DNA of 64,000 nucleotides from Peterkaempfera podocarpi. Lineage in GTDB: Bacteria > Actinomycetota > Actinomycetes > Streptomycetales > Streptomycetaceae. This document shows, piece by piece, positions 1 through 9,334 of the stretch. The notes under the pieces were generated by a model that saw nothing but the letters and a program-made list of their open reading frames with translations, had not been told where the DNA came from and searched no databases. The stretch covers positions 4,402,001 to 4,466,000 of the forward strand of contig NZ_CP162102.1 in NCBI RefSeq assembly GCF_042466665.1, written 5' to 3'. Positions within the stretch are counted from its first letter, which is position 1. Each line of letters starts with the position of its first letter. A program made the translations under genes and the position numbers.

Positions 1-59
1 TGTCCCAGGACCGCAGGCCCGCCACCGCCGAGGCGGCCGGTCCGGCGGCCACCACCGCG

Positions 60-1853
60 GTGGGCCCCAGCATCGGGGTCCGGATGGTGATGCCGCCCGG
101 ACCGCTGCCGGGTCCACGGGAGAACGTGCCGTCGCCGGCAGGGTCCGCACGCGGCCCCGCCCATCTGCTGCCGCTGCTGAACACCGGACCGGGCGGGGAG
201 CAGTTCGCGCTGCTGAGCGAGGCCGGCGGCCAGGTGGGCACCACGCTGGAGCTGGACACCACGGCCCGGGAGCTGTGCCGGGTGCTGGTCCCGCGGGTCG
301 CCGACTTCGCCTGTGTCGACCTGCTGGACGGGCTGCTCTCCGATGCCGAGCTGCCGCAGGAGCAGCCGGACGACGACACCACCCTGCGCCGGGTGGCGCT
401 GGCCCACAACGACACGGCGGGCGGCTGGGAGCACGAGCTGGCGGAGGACAGCCTGCTGGCGATGCCCCGGTCCACGCCGACCGGTCTGGCACTGCAGTCC
501 AACCAGCCGGTGCTGGTGCCGACGATCGGTGCCGAGCTGGCCGAGGAGTACGCGGCCGCACTGGGCGGCCCGGGCCTGGTCCCGCTGGTCACCGGCCGCT
601 CCATGCTGGTGCTGCCGCTGGCGGCGCGCGGCACGGTGCTGGGCATCCTCAAGCTGCTGAGGCTGCCGGACCGGGCCGCCTTCGACGAGAGCGATGCGGC
701 GCCGCTGCGGGAGCTGGCGGCGCGGGCGGCACTGTCGCTGGACAACGCCAGGCTGCACCGGGCCGAGTCCAAGGTCGCCACCACCCTCCAGCGCAGCATG
801 ATCCCTACCCGGCCGCCGCGCATCCCCGGGGTGCAGGTCGCACACCGGTACATGCCGGGCAACCGACGGGCGCAGGTGGGCGGCGACTGGTTCGACGCGG
901 TGCAGCTGCCCGGCAGCCGGGTCGCCCTGGTGGTCGGCGATGTGATGGGCCACGGTCTGCACTCCGCCGCCGCGATGGGCCGCTTCCGTACGGCGATGCA
1001 GACCCTGGCCGCCCTCGACCTGCCGCCGGGCCAGCTGCTGCGCCACCTGGACAACCTCGCCCACCGGCTGGGCGACGACCACCTGGCGACCTGCCTCTAT
1101 GCGGTCTACGACCCCATCAACCGCACCTGCACCCTGGCCAACGCCGGCCATGTGCCACCGGTGCTGGTGCATCCGGACGGGCGCAGCGAGCTGCTGGAAC
1201 TGCCGGAGGGCGCGCCCATCGGGGTGGGCGGGGTGCCGTTCGTGGCCAAGGAGATCAAGGTCGAGGACGGCTCCATGCTGGTGCTGTGCACCGACGGGCT
1301 GGTGGAGGTGCGCGGCGGCGACATAGGGGACGGGCTGGCCGCGCTGTGCGGCAACCTGATCGACCCCGGGCGCACCCCCGAGGAGGCCTGCGACACGGTG
1401 CTGGCGCGGCTGCACTCCGACGACCGCAAGGACGATGTGGCGCTGCTGGTGGCCCGCTTCGACGGAGTGGCGCCGCAGGACGTGGTCACCTGGCGGCTGC
1501 GGCTGGACTCGGCCGAGGTGGCCAGGGCCCGGGCCCTGGTCCGCGACCAGCTGGCGGCCTGGCAGCTGGACGGGCTCTCCGACACCGCACAGCTGCTGGT
1601 GAGCGAGCTGGTGACCAATGCGCTGCGGGTGGCGCGGGACAGCATCCAGCTGCAGCTGATCCAGGTGGACAAGCTGCTGGTCGAGGTGAGCGACGACGAC
1701 CACAACCTGCCGTCGCTGGAGCCGTCCGGGCATCTGGACGAGGACGGCCGGGGGCTGAGCCTGGTGAGCCAGCTGTCGTCGCGCTGGGGGACGGCCCGCA
1801 AGGCGGTCGGCAAGGTGGTCTGGTTCGAACTTCCGCTGCCGCACCGTTCCTGA
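60..1853 (+). CDS. SpoIIE-type PP2C phosphatase with GAF-like and ATPase (anti-sigma-like) domains
   Basis: A multi-domain stress/sporulation signalling protein of the Streptomyces RsbU/SpoIIE class. Residues about 60-225 look like a GAF sensor domain. Residues about 240-465 are the SpoIIE PP2C phosphatase, with the metal-binding GGDWFDAV and VVGDVMGHGLHSAA motifs and a later LCTDGLVE motif. Residues about 480-590 are a HATPase_c_2 module with LLVSELVTNALRVA and GRGLSLVSQL. Family knowledge: the phosphatase dephosphorylates anti-anti-sigma proteins and the ATPase resembles RsbW kinases. The reading frame stays open to the left window edge and neither the GTG at 60 nor the ATG at 84 has a clear ribosome site, so the gene may begin outside the window (relatives often carry an N-terminal PAS domain). 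Function by domain is firm; the start is not. Confidence 0.88.
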   Translation: MGPSIGVRMVMPPGPLPGPRENVPSPAGSARGPAHLLPLLNTGPGGEQFALLSEAGGQVGTTLELDTTARELCRVLVPRVADFACVDLLDGLLSDAELPQEQPDDDTTLRRVALAHNDTAGGWEHELAEDSLLAMPRSTPTGLALQSNQPVLVPTIGAELAEEYAAALGGPGLVPLVTGRSMLVLPLAARGTVLGILKLLRLPDRAAFDESDAAPLRELAARAALSLDNARLHRAESKVATTLQRSMIPTRPPRIPGVQVAHRYMPGNRRAQVGGDWFDAVQLPGSRVALVVGDVMGHGLHSAAAMGRFRTAMQTLAALDLPPGQLLRHLDNLAHRLGDDHLATCLYAVYDPINRTCTLANAGHVPPVLVHPDGRSELLELPEGAPIGVGGVPFVAKEIKVEDGSMLVLCTDGLVEVRGGDIGDGLAALCGNLIDPGRTPEEACDTVLARLHSDDRKDDVALLVARFDGVAPQDVVTWRLRLDSAEVARARALVRDQLAAWQLDGLSDTAQLLVSELVTNALRVARDSIQLQLIQVDKLLVEVSDDDHNLPSLEPSGHLDEDGRGLSLVSQLSSRWGTARKAVGKVVWFELPLPHRS

Positions 1854-1939
1854 GGGCTCACCATCCGGCGCCGTATCCAGCATTCTCTTCTCGGCAGGCA
1901 GCCGCCTCCCGGCTGGTCATGCAGGTGATCACAGGCGGA

Positions 1940-1956
1940 AGTTGTAGCATGCAACT
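1940..1956. promoter_or_regulatory. candidate MarR autoregulatory operator
   Basis: Inverted repeat AGTTG-N7-CAACT, with a central GCATGC, 18 bases before the MarR-family start codon. Arms of this type are common in front of actinobacterial marR genes; binding is inferred. Confidence 0.4.
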
Positions 1957-1973
1957 GAAGAGAGGGGGCAGCG

Positions 1974-2396
1974 ATGCCGACCCGTGAGGCGACCCTCGCC
2001 ACCATCCAGCGCGAACTCACCGCCTTCGCCCGCCGCGCCCGCAGCAAGGCCGCCCGGGTGCACCCCAAGCTGTCACTGGTCACCTACAGCATGCTCGACC
2101 ACATGGTGGAGACCGGCGGCTGCCGCGCCACGGATCTGGCCTGCCACTTCATGCTGGACAAGTCGACGGTCAGCCGTCAGACCGCCACCCTGGAGCGCCT
2201 CGGCCTGATGGTCCGCGAGACCGACCCCGACGACCACCGGGGACAGATCCTGCGGCCTTCCGAGGAGGGTCTGCGGCTGCTGCGCGACGCCCACGAGCAG
2301 CGCAGGGCCACCTATGAGGCGCGCCTGGCCGACTGGGCCGACGACGACCTGGAGCGACTGGCCGGCTATCTGCAGCGCTACAACTCCGAGGGTTGA
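1974..2396 (+). CDS. MarR-family transcriptional regulator
   Basis: A 140-residue winged-helix repressor of the usual MarR length. The recognition region ATDLACHFMLDKSTVSRQT (about residues 54-72) and the wing with RETDPDDHRGQ (about 81-92) are clear. The ATG at 1974 is preceded by a strong AGAGGGGG ribosome site. A small inverted repeat just upstream could be its own operator. No ligand can be predicted; the target may be itself or a neighbour, since it stands alone between a phosphatase gene and an anti-sigma-like gene. Confidence 0.88.
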   Translation: MPTREATLATIQRELTAFARRARSKAARVHPKLSLVTYSMLDHMVETGGCRATDLACHFMLDKSTVSRQTATLERLGLMVRETDPDDHRGQILRPSEEGLRLLRDAHEQRRATYEARLADWADDDLERLAGYLQRYNSEG

Positions 2397-2682
2397 GCCG
2401 CCCGGGCCGCCGGGGCGCGCCCGCACCAGGCGCGACAGCGGCGCCGCACCACCTGCCTGGTGACCTGCCGCAACACCCGGGTCACCCAGTGCGCACACTC
2501 CGGTGCCCGCCTGCCCCGGACAGCAGAAATCCCTGCGCAAGTCCTTCCCATAGCCCCCGCGGACCCGCCACGATCGTGCCAGCGCGCCATGCGCGCCATC
2601 AGCACCCCGTCGCAACCGTCGGCCCGCCCACCCTCTCGGACCTGCATCGGCACGCGGCACCGGAGCAGGAGGAGAACGAGCC
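2397..2682. other. intergenic region, nothing recognised
   Basis: 286 bases between the MarR gene and the next ATPase gene. Only the AGGAGGA ribosome site at its right end (about 2667-2673) is evident. Confidence 0.5.
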
Positions 2683-3240
2683 GTGCATCCCCCAAGGGTG
2701 GACTCCCGGACGACCACCGCCCTGGCTGCCCCCGGGCACCCACGAGTCGGGCCGCCCCGCAGCTCGCCCGGGACCTTTCCCGGACCCGCCGCCGCGCCCG
2801 CACCCCGTATCCCCTCGCCCCGCCACATGGTGATGGCGCTGGCGGTACGCCCGGAGTCCGTCCCGCTCGCCCGCGGCACACTGCGCCGGCTGCTCGCCGC
2901 CTGGCACGCGGACCCCAACGACGACACCGCCGCCGCGGCGGCCCTGGTCCTCAGCGAACTGCTGACCAACGGCATCACCCACGGCACCGCCCAGGAGCAG
3001 CAGGCCTCCTCGGTCACGCTCGCCGTCTCGCTGCTGCCACCGCCCGGCCCGGGCGCCCCCCAGATACTGCGGCTCTCGGTGCACGACCCGGGACGCAGCC
3101 GCCCGCACATCCGCCAGGCCGATGCCGACGAGGAGCACGGGCGGGGACTGCTGCTGGTCGCCGCGACCGCCGACCGCTGGGGCTGCGAGTCGCTGCCCGG
3201 CGACGGCAAGCGGGTCTGGGCGGAACTCGACCTGGTCTGA
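2683..3240 (+). CDS. ATP-binding protein, RsbW-like anti-sigma/histidine-kinase-type ATPase
   Basis: A stand-alone HATPase_c_2 domain of the large Streptomyces RsbW-like family; such proteins bind ATP and usually sequester a sigma factor or phosphorylate an anti-anti-sigma factor. Visible motifs: N-box VLSELLTNGITHGT (about residues 88-101), G1-like VHDPGRSRP, and G2-like GRGLLLVAATADRWG near the C-terminus. The GTG at 2683 follows AGGAGGA at good spacing and gives 185 residues with a Pro-rich leader of about 48 residues. An in-frame ATG at 2827 would give the domain alone (137 residues) but lacks an equally good ribosome site. Partner sigma factor unknown. Confidence 0.82.
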   Translation: MHPPRVDSRTTTALAAPGHPRVGPPRSSPGTFPGPAAAPAPRIPSPRHMVMALAVRPESVPLARGTLRRLLAAWHADPNDDTAAAAALVLSELLTNGITHGTAQEQQASSVTLAVSLLPPPGPGAPQILRLSVHDPGRSRPHIRQADADEEHGRGLLLVAATADRWGCESLPGDGKRVWAELDLV

Positions 3241-3293
3241 CCGCCGCTGGACCTGCCCGGTCCGGGCGCCGCCCGGTCCGCCGAGGCGCGCCC

Positions 3294-4058
3294 TTATCCG
3301 TACTGACCGGCGCGGCCGGTGTCCGGCAGCGCCGGCACCAGCACCGCGACCCGGGACCGCACGGTGCCCACGACCTCGCCGAACACGGAGGCCAGCACCG
3401 CCACAGCCACCGCCGCCAGATGCTCCCGCCCGGCCAGATTGGGCAGCCCCGCGGCCTCGACGGCCATCAGCACCACCACTGCCGCCCCGCTGAACCACGC
3501 CCTGGCCCGCCAGGCCGTGCAGATGGCCAGCGCCACCACCGCGGCCGACGGGCCCACATCCCGTACCGCCGCATCGGCCGTCGGCAGACCGAAGGGGCTC
3601 CCCGGGCCGAGATCCACGGCCAGCCGGGCATAGAGGGTGCCGGCCACCGTGCCGGCGTAGGCGACCAGCAGGGTCCGCCCCCGGCCCAGCACCAGCTCGG
3701 CGAGCCCGAAGACCACCAGCACCTGGGCGAGCGCACCCCAGACCGGCAGGTCGAGTGCGGGGACGAAGAGCGACAGCGGCGTCCTGAGCAGTGACAGCGC
3801 CAGCGGCTGGTTGCCGCGCACCACGCCGACGTCGTCCACCACCGCCGCGCCGCCGGGCAGTCGCTGCAGCAGGTCGAAGCAGAGCACCAGCAGTGTCGCC
3901 GTGGTCGCCACCGGCAGGGCCGCGAACCCGCGGACCGCGAGACGACCCCGCACGACCGCCCACAGCCTCCCCCACTCGGCAGCGGCGGCCCGTCGCACTA
4001 ACGGGTCCCGGGTCCTCCGCTGCACATCCCCCGTGCGGATTCTCAGGTTCACGGACAC
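3294..4058 (-). CDS. rhomboid-like integral membrane protein
   Basis: Multi-span membrane protein of about 255 residues. Hydrophobic segments include ALPVATTATLLVLCF, WGALAQVLVVFGLAELVLG, LLVAYAGTVAGTLYA, and a C-terminal pair around AVAVLASVFGEVVG. DVGPSAAVVAL and GREHLAAVAV resemble the Ser- and His-bearing segments of the actinobacterial rhomboid-like (Rhomboid_2) family, but the classical GxSG is not intact, so protease activity is uncertain. The frame is open upstream to 4478; that extension is Arg/Pro-rich and looks non-coding. The GTG at 4058 is the start favoured here on composition, without a strong ribosome site. Convergent with the upstream ATPase gene. Confidence 0.62.
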   Translation of the reverse strand: MSVNLRIRTGDVQRRTRDPLVRRAAAAEWGRLWAVVRGRLAVRGFAALPVATTATLLVLCFDLLQRLPGGAAVVDDVGVVRGNQPLALSLLRTPLSLFVPALDLPVWGALAQVLVVFGLAELVLGRGRTLLVAYAGTVAGTLYARLAVDLGPGSPFGLPTADAAVRDVGPSAAVVALAICTAWRARAWFSGAAVVVLMAVEAAGLPNLAGREHLAAVAVAVLASVFGEVVGTVRSRVAVLVPALPDTGRAGQYG

Positions 4059-4626
4059 CTTCCGAAGGTCCGATTCTCTTGTCCGTTCCACGCTAGGCGG
4101 CACCGGGCGCGTTTCCCTCGATCTCGCTACCCAGCTTCGGATCATCCTTCTGGCGGAGAGCCCGGGGACGACCCTTACGGATGACGGGTCCTCCGCCCCC
4201 CGGCGGAGGACCCCCGACTGCGGACGGCAAGGCCCCGCGGCACCGCCCCGGCGGACGTGGGGGCAGGGCTGCCACCGCAGGAAGCGCACGGCGTGCCGGT
4301 CCGGAGCGCCGCACCGGCGGCTCCCGTACCCGGGGGCGGCTCCCTCTCCGGCCGGACGACCACGGACCCCCGGGCCACCGGGGTCCCGCACCGCCGGGTC
4401 ACGACGGGCAGGCCCGGGGACCAGCCGGGCCGCAGGGGTGGGTACGACACGCGCTACCTTCCATGGTGGCCGCCGCATCCCCCTCGCCTGCTGCCTCCCG
4501 ATGGCGATTCACGCCCCCGCCGATCGGCGGGGGCATGTCCACCACAGGCGGGAGGGGCAGCGGGCCCGCCGCCCTCCTACCCTCATGAGGGGCCATCACC
4601 GCCCCGCCACTCACCAAGGAGGCACC
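4059..4626. other. intergenic region with a 22-base perfect palindrome
   Basis: About 570 bases between divergently transcribed genes with no recognised gene. It contains the perfect palindrome at 4513-4534 (arms GCCCCCGCCGA) about 90 bases before the response-regulator start. An AAGGAGG ribosome site sits at 4617-4623. Confidence 0.5.
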
Positions 4627-5295
4627 GTGCCCATCCGGGTCGTCATCGTGGACGACGAGGTCCTGGTCCGGTCCGGCCTCGGCCTGATCGTCGGCTCCGC
4701 CCCGGACATCGAGGTCGTCGACGCCTGCTCCGGCGGAGCCGCCGAGCAGTCGGTACGCACCCACCGCCCCGAGGTGGTGCTGTTGGACATCCGCATGCCG
4801 GACCTGGACGGCATCACCGTGCTCCGCCGGCTGCGTGCGCTGCCCGAACCGCCGGCCGTGTCGATGCTCACCACCTTCGACACCGACGAGTACATCGGCA
4901 CCGCGCTGCGGGCCGGGGCGGCCGGCTTCCTGCTCAAGGACACCGCCCCCGACCAGCTGGTGCACGCGGTACGGGTGCTGGCCGGCGGCGGCAACATCCT
5001 CTCCCCGGCCGTCACCGCCACCGTGATCGGCGGCTATGTCGGCGGCGGACGGCCGGACGCCGAGGCCACCGCTCAGGTCCGCTGTATGACCACCCGTGAA
5101 CTGGATGTGCTGGCACTGCTGGGCGAGGGCCTCTCCAACGCCGAGATCGCCGACCGGCTCTTCCTCGGCACCGGCACCGTCAAGGACCACATCAGCGCCA
5201 TCCTGGGCAAACTGGGGGCCACCAACCGGGTCCAGGCCGCGGTGATCGCCCACCGCGCCGGGCTGGCCCGCAGTCAGGGAAGCACCCCCGAGTGA
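4627..5295 (+). CDS. NarL/FixJ-family response regulator
   Basis: A 222-residue two-component regulator. The receiver domain (about 1-120) shows the acidic pair in VIVDDEVLVR, the phospho-acceptor Asp in VVLLDIRMPDLDG, and the conserved Lys in GFLLKDTAPDQL. The C-terminal LuxR-type helix-turn-helix has TTRELDVLALLGEGLSNAEI and GTVKDHISAILGKLG. The GTG at 4627 has an ideal AAGGAGG site. Its last four bases overlap the kinase start (GTGA), so the pair is translationally coupled, with the regulator first. Target genes cannot be predicted. Confidence 0.95.
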   Translation: MPIRVVIVDDEVLVRSGLGLIVGSAPDIEVVDACSGGAAEQSVRTHRPEVVLLDIRMPDLDGITVLRRLRALPEPPAVSMLTTFDTDEYIGTALRAGAAGFLLKDTAPDQLVHAVRVLAGGGNILSPAVTATVIGGYVGGGRPDAEATAQVRCMTTRELDVLALLGEGLSNAEIADRLFLGTGTVKDHISAILGKLGATNRVQAAVIAHRAGLARSQGSTPE

Positions 5296-6452
5296 ACCCA
5301 CGTACGACCGGCTGGACCACGCGGGCCACCCGCCGCTCCTGGATGCGCCGATGGGCGGTCGCCACGCCGGTGCTGCTGTCCCTGCTGGACGCCGCACTGG
5401 TGGACGACCTCTCCCGCAGTCTGCAGACCGCCACGTCGATCCTGGCCGCGCTGGCGCTGCTGCTCCGCAACCGGCGGCCGGTGCTGGTGCTGCTGCTCAC
5501 CCTGCCCGGCACCTTTCTGAGCTTCATCTGGATCGCACCGATGACCGCGATCTACAGCATCGCCGCCCGCCGCCGTTCGATGACGGTCACGGTGGTGTCG
5601 GCCTCGCTCTTCGCCCTGGTGGAGTTCTTCCACTGGCCGATCAGCGACTACTGGCCGATCTCCCTGGACCGGGAGACCGCGCTGTACGCCATCGAGTGCC
5701 TGATGCTGGCCGGCGGCCCCGCCGCACTCGGCCTGCTGGTCCGCACCCGTGCCGAGCTCGCGGTACGGCTGGCCGAGCTGACCCGCGGCCGGCGCCGTGA
5801 GCAGCTGCTGCTCGCCGAGGGCGTGCTGGCCACCGAGCGGGCCCGGCTGGCCCGCGAGATGCACGACGTGGTCTCCCACCAGGTCAGCCTGATCAGCATC
5901 CAGGCCGGCGCCCTCCAGGTCAGCACCGGCGACCCGGCGGCCAAGGACTCCGCGCAGACCATCCGGGAACTGTCGGTGCGCACCCTCGACGAGCTCCGCC
6001 ACATGGTGGGCGTCCTGCGTGCGGCCGGCGGCACCACCCAGGACCTGACCCCCCAGCCCACCCTGGCCGACCTGCCACGGCTGATCGGCGACAGCGGTCT
6101 CGACGCCCACTCCGCCCTGGAGTGGGGCGGCCGGACCTGGCCGGAGGCGGTGGAGCGGGCCGCGTACCGGACCGTGCAGGAGGCGCTGACCAATGTGCGC
6201 AAGCACGCACCGGGCGCCCGGGTCACGGTGGCGGTACGGGCCGACGGCGACCTGCTCCAGGTCGAGGTGCGCAACGGGCCGCCGGACGGCGCCGCCGACG
6301 CACCGGAGCTGCCCGGCGGCGGCCACGGCCTGGTCGGTCTCCGCGAACGTGCCCAGCTGCTCGGCGGCACGCTGGCGGCGGGACCCTCCGACGGGGGCGG
6401 CTTCCTGGTACGGGCGGCGCTGCCGATAAGGCCGGAGACCGCCAGGCCCTGA
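5292..6452 (+). CDS. two-component sensor histidine kinase (HisKA_3, NarX/DesK type)
   Basis: A 386-residue membrane kinase, partner of the upstream regulator. N-terminal membrane segments lie around VLLSLLDAALVDDL, ALALLLRN, VLVLLLTLPGTFLSFIW and the stretches that follow (about residues 25-150). The dimerisation/phosphotransfer box ARLAREMHDVVSHQVSLI carries the phospho-accepting His. The HATPase domain has TVQEALTNVRKHAPGARV (N box) and GGGHGLVGLRERAQLLGG (G box). The start overlaps the regulator stop by four bases. No periplasmic ligand-binding domain is evident, suggesting membrane-stress or lipid sensing (inference). Confidence 0.94.
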   Translation: MNPRTTGWTTRATRRSWMRRWAVATPVLLSLLDAALVDDLSRSLQTATSILAALALLLRNRRPVLVLLLTLPGTFLSFIWIAPMTAIYSIAARRRSMTVTVVSASLFALVEFFHWPISDYWPISLDRETALYAIECLMLAGGPAALGLLVRTRAELAVRLAELTRGRRREQLLLAEGVLATERARLAREMHDVVSHQVSLISIQAGALQVSTGDPAAKDSAQTIRELSVRTLDELRHMVGVLRAAGGTTQDLTPQPTLADLPRLIGDSGLDAHSALEWGGRTWPEAVERAAYRTVQEALTNVRKHAPGARVTVAVRADGDLLQVEVRNGPPDGAADAPELPGGGHGLVGLRERAQLLGGTLAAGPSDGGGFLVRAALPIRPETARP

Positions 6453-6614
6453 GCCGCGCAGAACTCCGCGGACCGGCGCCGAGCGATACGCCCCGCCGCC
6501 GCGGAGAGACGGCGTGGGCCTTCCGGCCGGGGCCGGCCGGCGCGCGCGCCGACGCCGACGCCGACCAGCAGCCGAAGGCCCCTGCCGTCGGGCAGGCCCT
6601 GGGCGGCGGGCTGC

Positions 6615-7367
6615 TCAGACCGCCGTACGGCCGCCGTCCACCGGCAGCAGCGCACCCTGTACAAAGCTCGCCGCATCGCTCGCCAGATAGGCGACGGCTT
6701 CGGCGATCTCCTCCGGGGCGGCGGGCCGCCGGGCCGGTGCCTGAAGGGCGATGTCCGTGAGGTCGTCGCCCATCCCGGCCGTGCCCTCCGTACGCGTCGG
6801 CCCCGGCTCCACGGCGTTGACCCGGACCCCGCGCGGACCGAACTCGGCAGCCCACGCCTTGGTCAGCAGATTCACCGCCGCCTTGCTCGACCCGTACAGC
6901 GCCATCCCCACCTCGCCGTACTCGGACACCGAGGTGCTGACATTGACGATCGCCCCGCCACCACGCTCGGCCATCGCCGGTGCCAGCTCGGCCACCAGGT
7001 AGAACGGCGCTTTCACATTGACCGCGTAGACGGCGTCGACGTCGCCCTCCGGCATCTCCTCGGTGGGCCCGAACAGGACAAGACCTGCGTTGTTGACCAG
7101 GATGTCGACCCGGCCGCCACCCACCGCGCTCGCCTCACGGGCCAGCCGTCGGGTCGACTCCGTGTCCCGCAGATCGGCGGCGACGAAGTCCGCCTTGCCG
7201 CCCCGCCCCCTGATCGCGCCGACCACGGCCTCTCCGCGGGCCCGGTTCCGGCCGGAGACCACCACATGTGCGCCCCGCTCGGCGAGCACCGCCGCCGTGG
7301 CCGCACCGATGCCGCTGGTCGACCCGGTCACCAGAGCGACACTCCCTGCCAGATCTGCAGTGGTCAT
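6615..7367 (-). CDS. short-chain dehydrogenase/reductase (SDR), classical type
   Basis: A 250-residue classical SDR oxidoreductase. The cofactor motif TGSTSGIGAATA is near the N-terminus, NNAG follows at about residue 90, the catalytic Ser sits in VNVSTSVSEYG, and Tyr-Lys in ALYGSSKAAV; the C-terminus has the usual LASDAASFVQGALLPVDGG. The Arg in SGRNRARGE after the second strand suggests NADP(H) preference. The ATG at 7367 has GGAGG upstream. It is monocistronic, convergent with the sensor kinase; substrate unknown. Confidence 0.92.
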   Translation of the reverse strand: MTTADLAGSVALVTGSTSGIGAATAAVLAERGAHVVVSGRNRARGEAVVGAIRGRGGKADFVAADLRDTESTRRLAREASAVGGGRVDILVNNAGLVLFGPTEEMPEGDVDAVYAVNVKAPFYLVAELAPAMAERGGGAIVNVSTSVSEYGEVGMALYGSSKAAVNLLTKAWAAEFGPRGVRVNAVEPGPTRTEGTAGMGDDLTDIALQAPARRPAAPEEIAEAVAYLASDAASFVQGALLPVDGGRTAV

Positions 7368-7837
7368 GACGTGGTCCTCCGTTTCTGGAAAGAGCGCTCA
7401 CCACGGTGCACGGCTTGGCCGTGACCGCTGCTCCGGTCGCCCTCCAGGAGGCGGCCGGTGTGTCAGCGCATACCGTCGGCCTCAGGTTCCACTGATGTCC
7501 ACAGCCGCCATCACCTGCGAGGTGTTCCCGGCCCGGGGATCTGCGCCCGGCCGCTCCCGGTGACCGCACGGTCGCGGTCGAGGGGCATCCGCACGGCCGG
7601 CGGGGCCTGTCCTCCGCGGTGACATGCGCACCGGGCCCTCCGGAAAGACCGACCGCAGCACAGGGCACCGCCCCACCGCCGGGCTCGGCAAGGAGCGGCG
7701 ACGCACCGTACCGCCGGTGATCTGCATCACCCCCGGCATGCCGCCTCCACCGGCGAAGAGCCACTCGCCGGACAGTGACCGCCCCTGCCTCAATCGGACC
7801 AGCGGCAGGCCCGGCCCGCCACGGGGCGGCCAATACG
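7368..7837. other. intergenic region, no gene recognised
   Basis: About 470 bases between the SDR start and the tRNA-Leu terminator. Open frames here have no recognisable product and no good ribosome sites. It presumably holds the SDR promoter. Confidence 0.45.
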
Positions 7838-7887
7838 CGAAAAGGACCTCCGTCAGCGACTTTCGTCACTGCCGGAGGCCCTTTTCG
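7838..7887 (-). terminator. terminator of tRNA-Leu
   Basis: Hairpin with arms containing AAAAGG-CCTCCG and CGGAGG-CCTTTT, directly after the tRNA 3' end when read leftward. Confidence 0.75.
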
Positions 7888-7898
7888 GTACCTCACTG

Positions 7899-7982
7899 TG
7901 CGCGAGGGGGGAGTTGAACCCCCACGCCCTTTCGGGCACTGGAACCTGAATCCAGCGCGTCTGCCTATTCCGCCACCCGCGC
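7899..7982 (-). tRNA. tRNA-Leu (anticodon CAG)
   Basis: Complete class II tRNA of 84 bases on the minus strand. The acceptor stem pairs GCGCGGG with CTCGCGC, there is a long variable arm (GTGCCCGAAAGGGCGT), and the anticodon stem-loop CTGGA-TTCAGGT-TCCAG gives CAG, reading CTG codons. CCA is not encoded. A strong hairpin terminator follows. Confidence 0.96.
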
Positions 7983-8461
7983 AAGGGTGTTGTCCTCAGA
8001 TGCTACCGAACCGTCCTCGTCGGCACCAAGCCGGACTCTCTCCGTCTGGTGACCGGTCCGAGTCCCTTCCGGGCGCCCCTTCCGACGTGGAAAACATTAG
8101 CACGTCAGCCTGGGTGCCCTCGAATCCTTTGCCCGGGCACCCCGCAGCCACCCGTCCGGCGTGCCCGACCCTCCCAGCGGGTAGGTGGCCCACGGCAAGC
8201 GCAGACAGTTCTCTCCCGTCCGAACTACCATCACTGGACGGAGACCGCAGCGCGACAAACGGATGAAGCCGGACGGGTGGCGGGTCTCCGGCCGGTGACC
8301 CCTCCTCCCGCGGTGGCATCCTGCGGATGAGGGGTGTGCTCAAGCGCACCCCCGGGCAGAGCACTGCCGGGGAACCGTACGGATGCCTGCGGCGTGGATA
8401 CGATCAGTAGGCAAGTACGCAGTACAGCGGATGATGTGAACCCAGAGGAGAGGGGGTGCCC
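7983..8461. other. promoter/leader region of the fhaA-pknB operon
   Basis: About 480 bases between tRNA-Leu and fhaA with no recognised gene. It must hold the tRNA promoter (leftward) and that of the fhaA operon (rightward). No confident promoter boxes were assigned; a GAGGAGAGG ribosome site lies at 8445-8453. Confidence 0.5.
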
Positions 8462-9322
8462 GTGGGAGTCCTGAAGAAGTTCGAGCAGCGGCTCGAGGGT
8501 CTCGTGAACGGCACCTTCGCCAAGGTGTTCAAGTCCGAGGTCCAGCCGGTCGAGATCGCCGGCGCTCTGCAGCGCGAGTGCGACAACAACGCCACCATCT
8601 GGAACCGCGACAGGACCGTCGTGCCCAACGACTTCATCGTGGAGCTCAGCCCGCACGACCACGAGCGGCTGAGTCCGTACGCGGGACAGCTCGGCCAGGA
8701 GCTCGCCGGGATGGTCCGCGAGTACGCGGACGCCCAGCGCTACAGCTTCATGGGCCCGCTCCAGGTCCACCTGGAGAAGGCCGACGACCTGGACACCGGT
8801 CTCTACCGGGTGCGCAGTCGCACCCTGGCCGGCAGCGAGTCCCAGGGGATGTCCCAGGGCGGCGCCCAGGGCTACCAGCAGCCCGGCGGCTACCAGCAGC
8901 GTCCTCCGGCGTCGCCCGCCGCCCAGCAGTGGCAGCAGCCCGGCGGGTACGCGGCGCCGCCGCCGCCCGCGATGCCTCCGCACACCCCGGGCGGGGTCGG
9001 TGGCAATGTGCGCCAGCTCCCCGGCACCGGCGGCGGAGCCGGGCTCCGGCGCTGGATCGAGATCAACGGCACCCGGCACCAGCTCGGTGGCGGTGCCCTC
9101 GTCCTCGGCCGCTCGACCGAGGCCGACATCCGCATCGACGACCCGGGCGTCTCCCGCAAGCATGCGGAGATCCGTCCCGGTTCGCCCTCGATGGTCCTCG
9201 ACCTGGGCTCGACCAACGGCATCGTGGTGGACGGACAGCACACCCAGCGCGCTACGCTCCGCGACGGCTCGCGGATCGTCGTGGGCAGTACCACCATCGT
9301 CTACCGGCAAGCCGAAGGGTAG
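8462..9322 (+). CDS. fhaA: FhaA: DUF3662 and FHA domain protein
   Basis: A 286-residue phosphothreonine-reading adaptor, first gene of the operon. The N-terminal DUF3662 domain (about 1-120) begins MGVLKKFEQRLEGLVNG. A Gln/Pro/Gly-rich linker follows (about 125-185), then the C-terminal FHA domain with LGRSTEADIRIDDPGVSRKH and LGSTNGIVVDG. In mycobacteria FhaA binds the phosphorylated MviN pseudokinase domain and affects peptidoglycan synthesis; an mviN/pseudokinase pair is present at 61-64 kb. The GTG at 8462 is preferred over the one at 8456 because GAGGAGAGG is then correctly spaced and the protein starts as its homologues do. Confidence 0.95.
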   Translation: MGVLKKFEQRLEGLVNGTFAKVFKSEVQPVEIAGALQRECDNNATIWNRDRTVVPNDFIVELSPHDHERLSPYAGQLGQELAGMVREYADAQRYSFMGPLQVHLEKADDLDTGLYRVRSRTLAGSESQGMSQGGAQGYQQPGGYQQRPPASPAAQQWQQPGGYAAPPPPAMPPHTPGGVGGNVRQLPGTGGGAGLRRWIEINGTRHQLGGGALVLGRSTEADIRIDDPGVSRKHAEIRPGSPSMVLDLGSTNGIVVDGQHTQRATLRDGSRIVVGSTTIVYRQAEG

Positions 9323-9334
9323 AGCGGGGCACAC

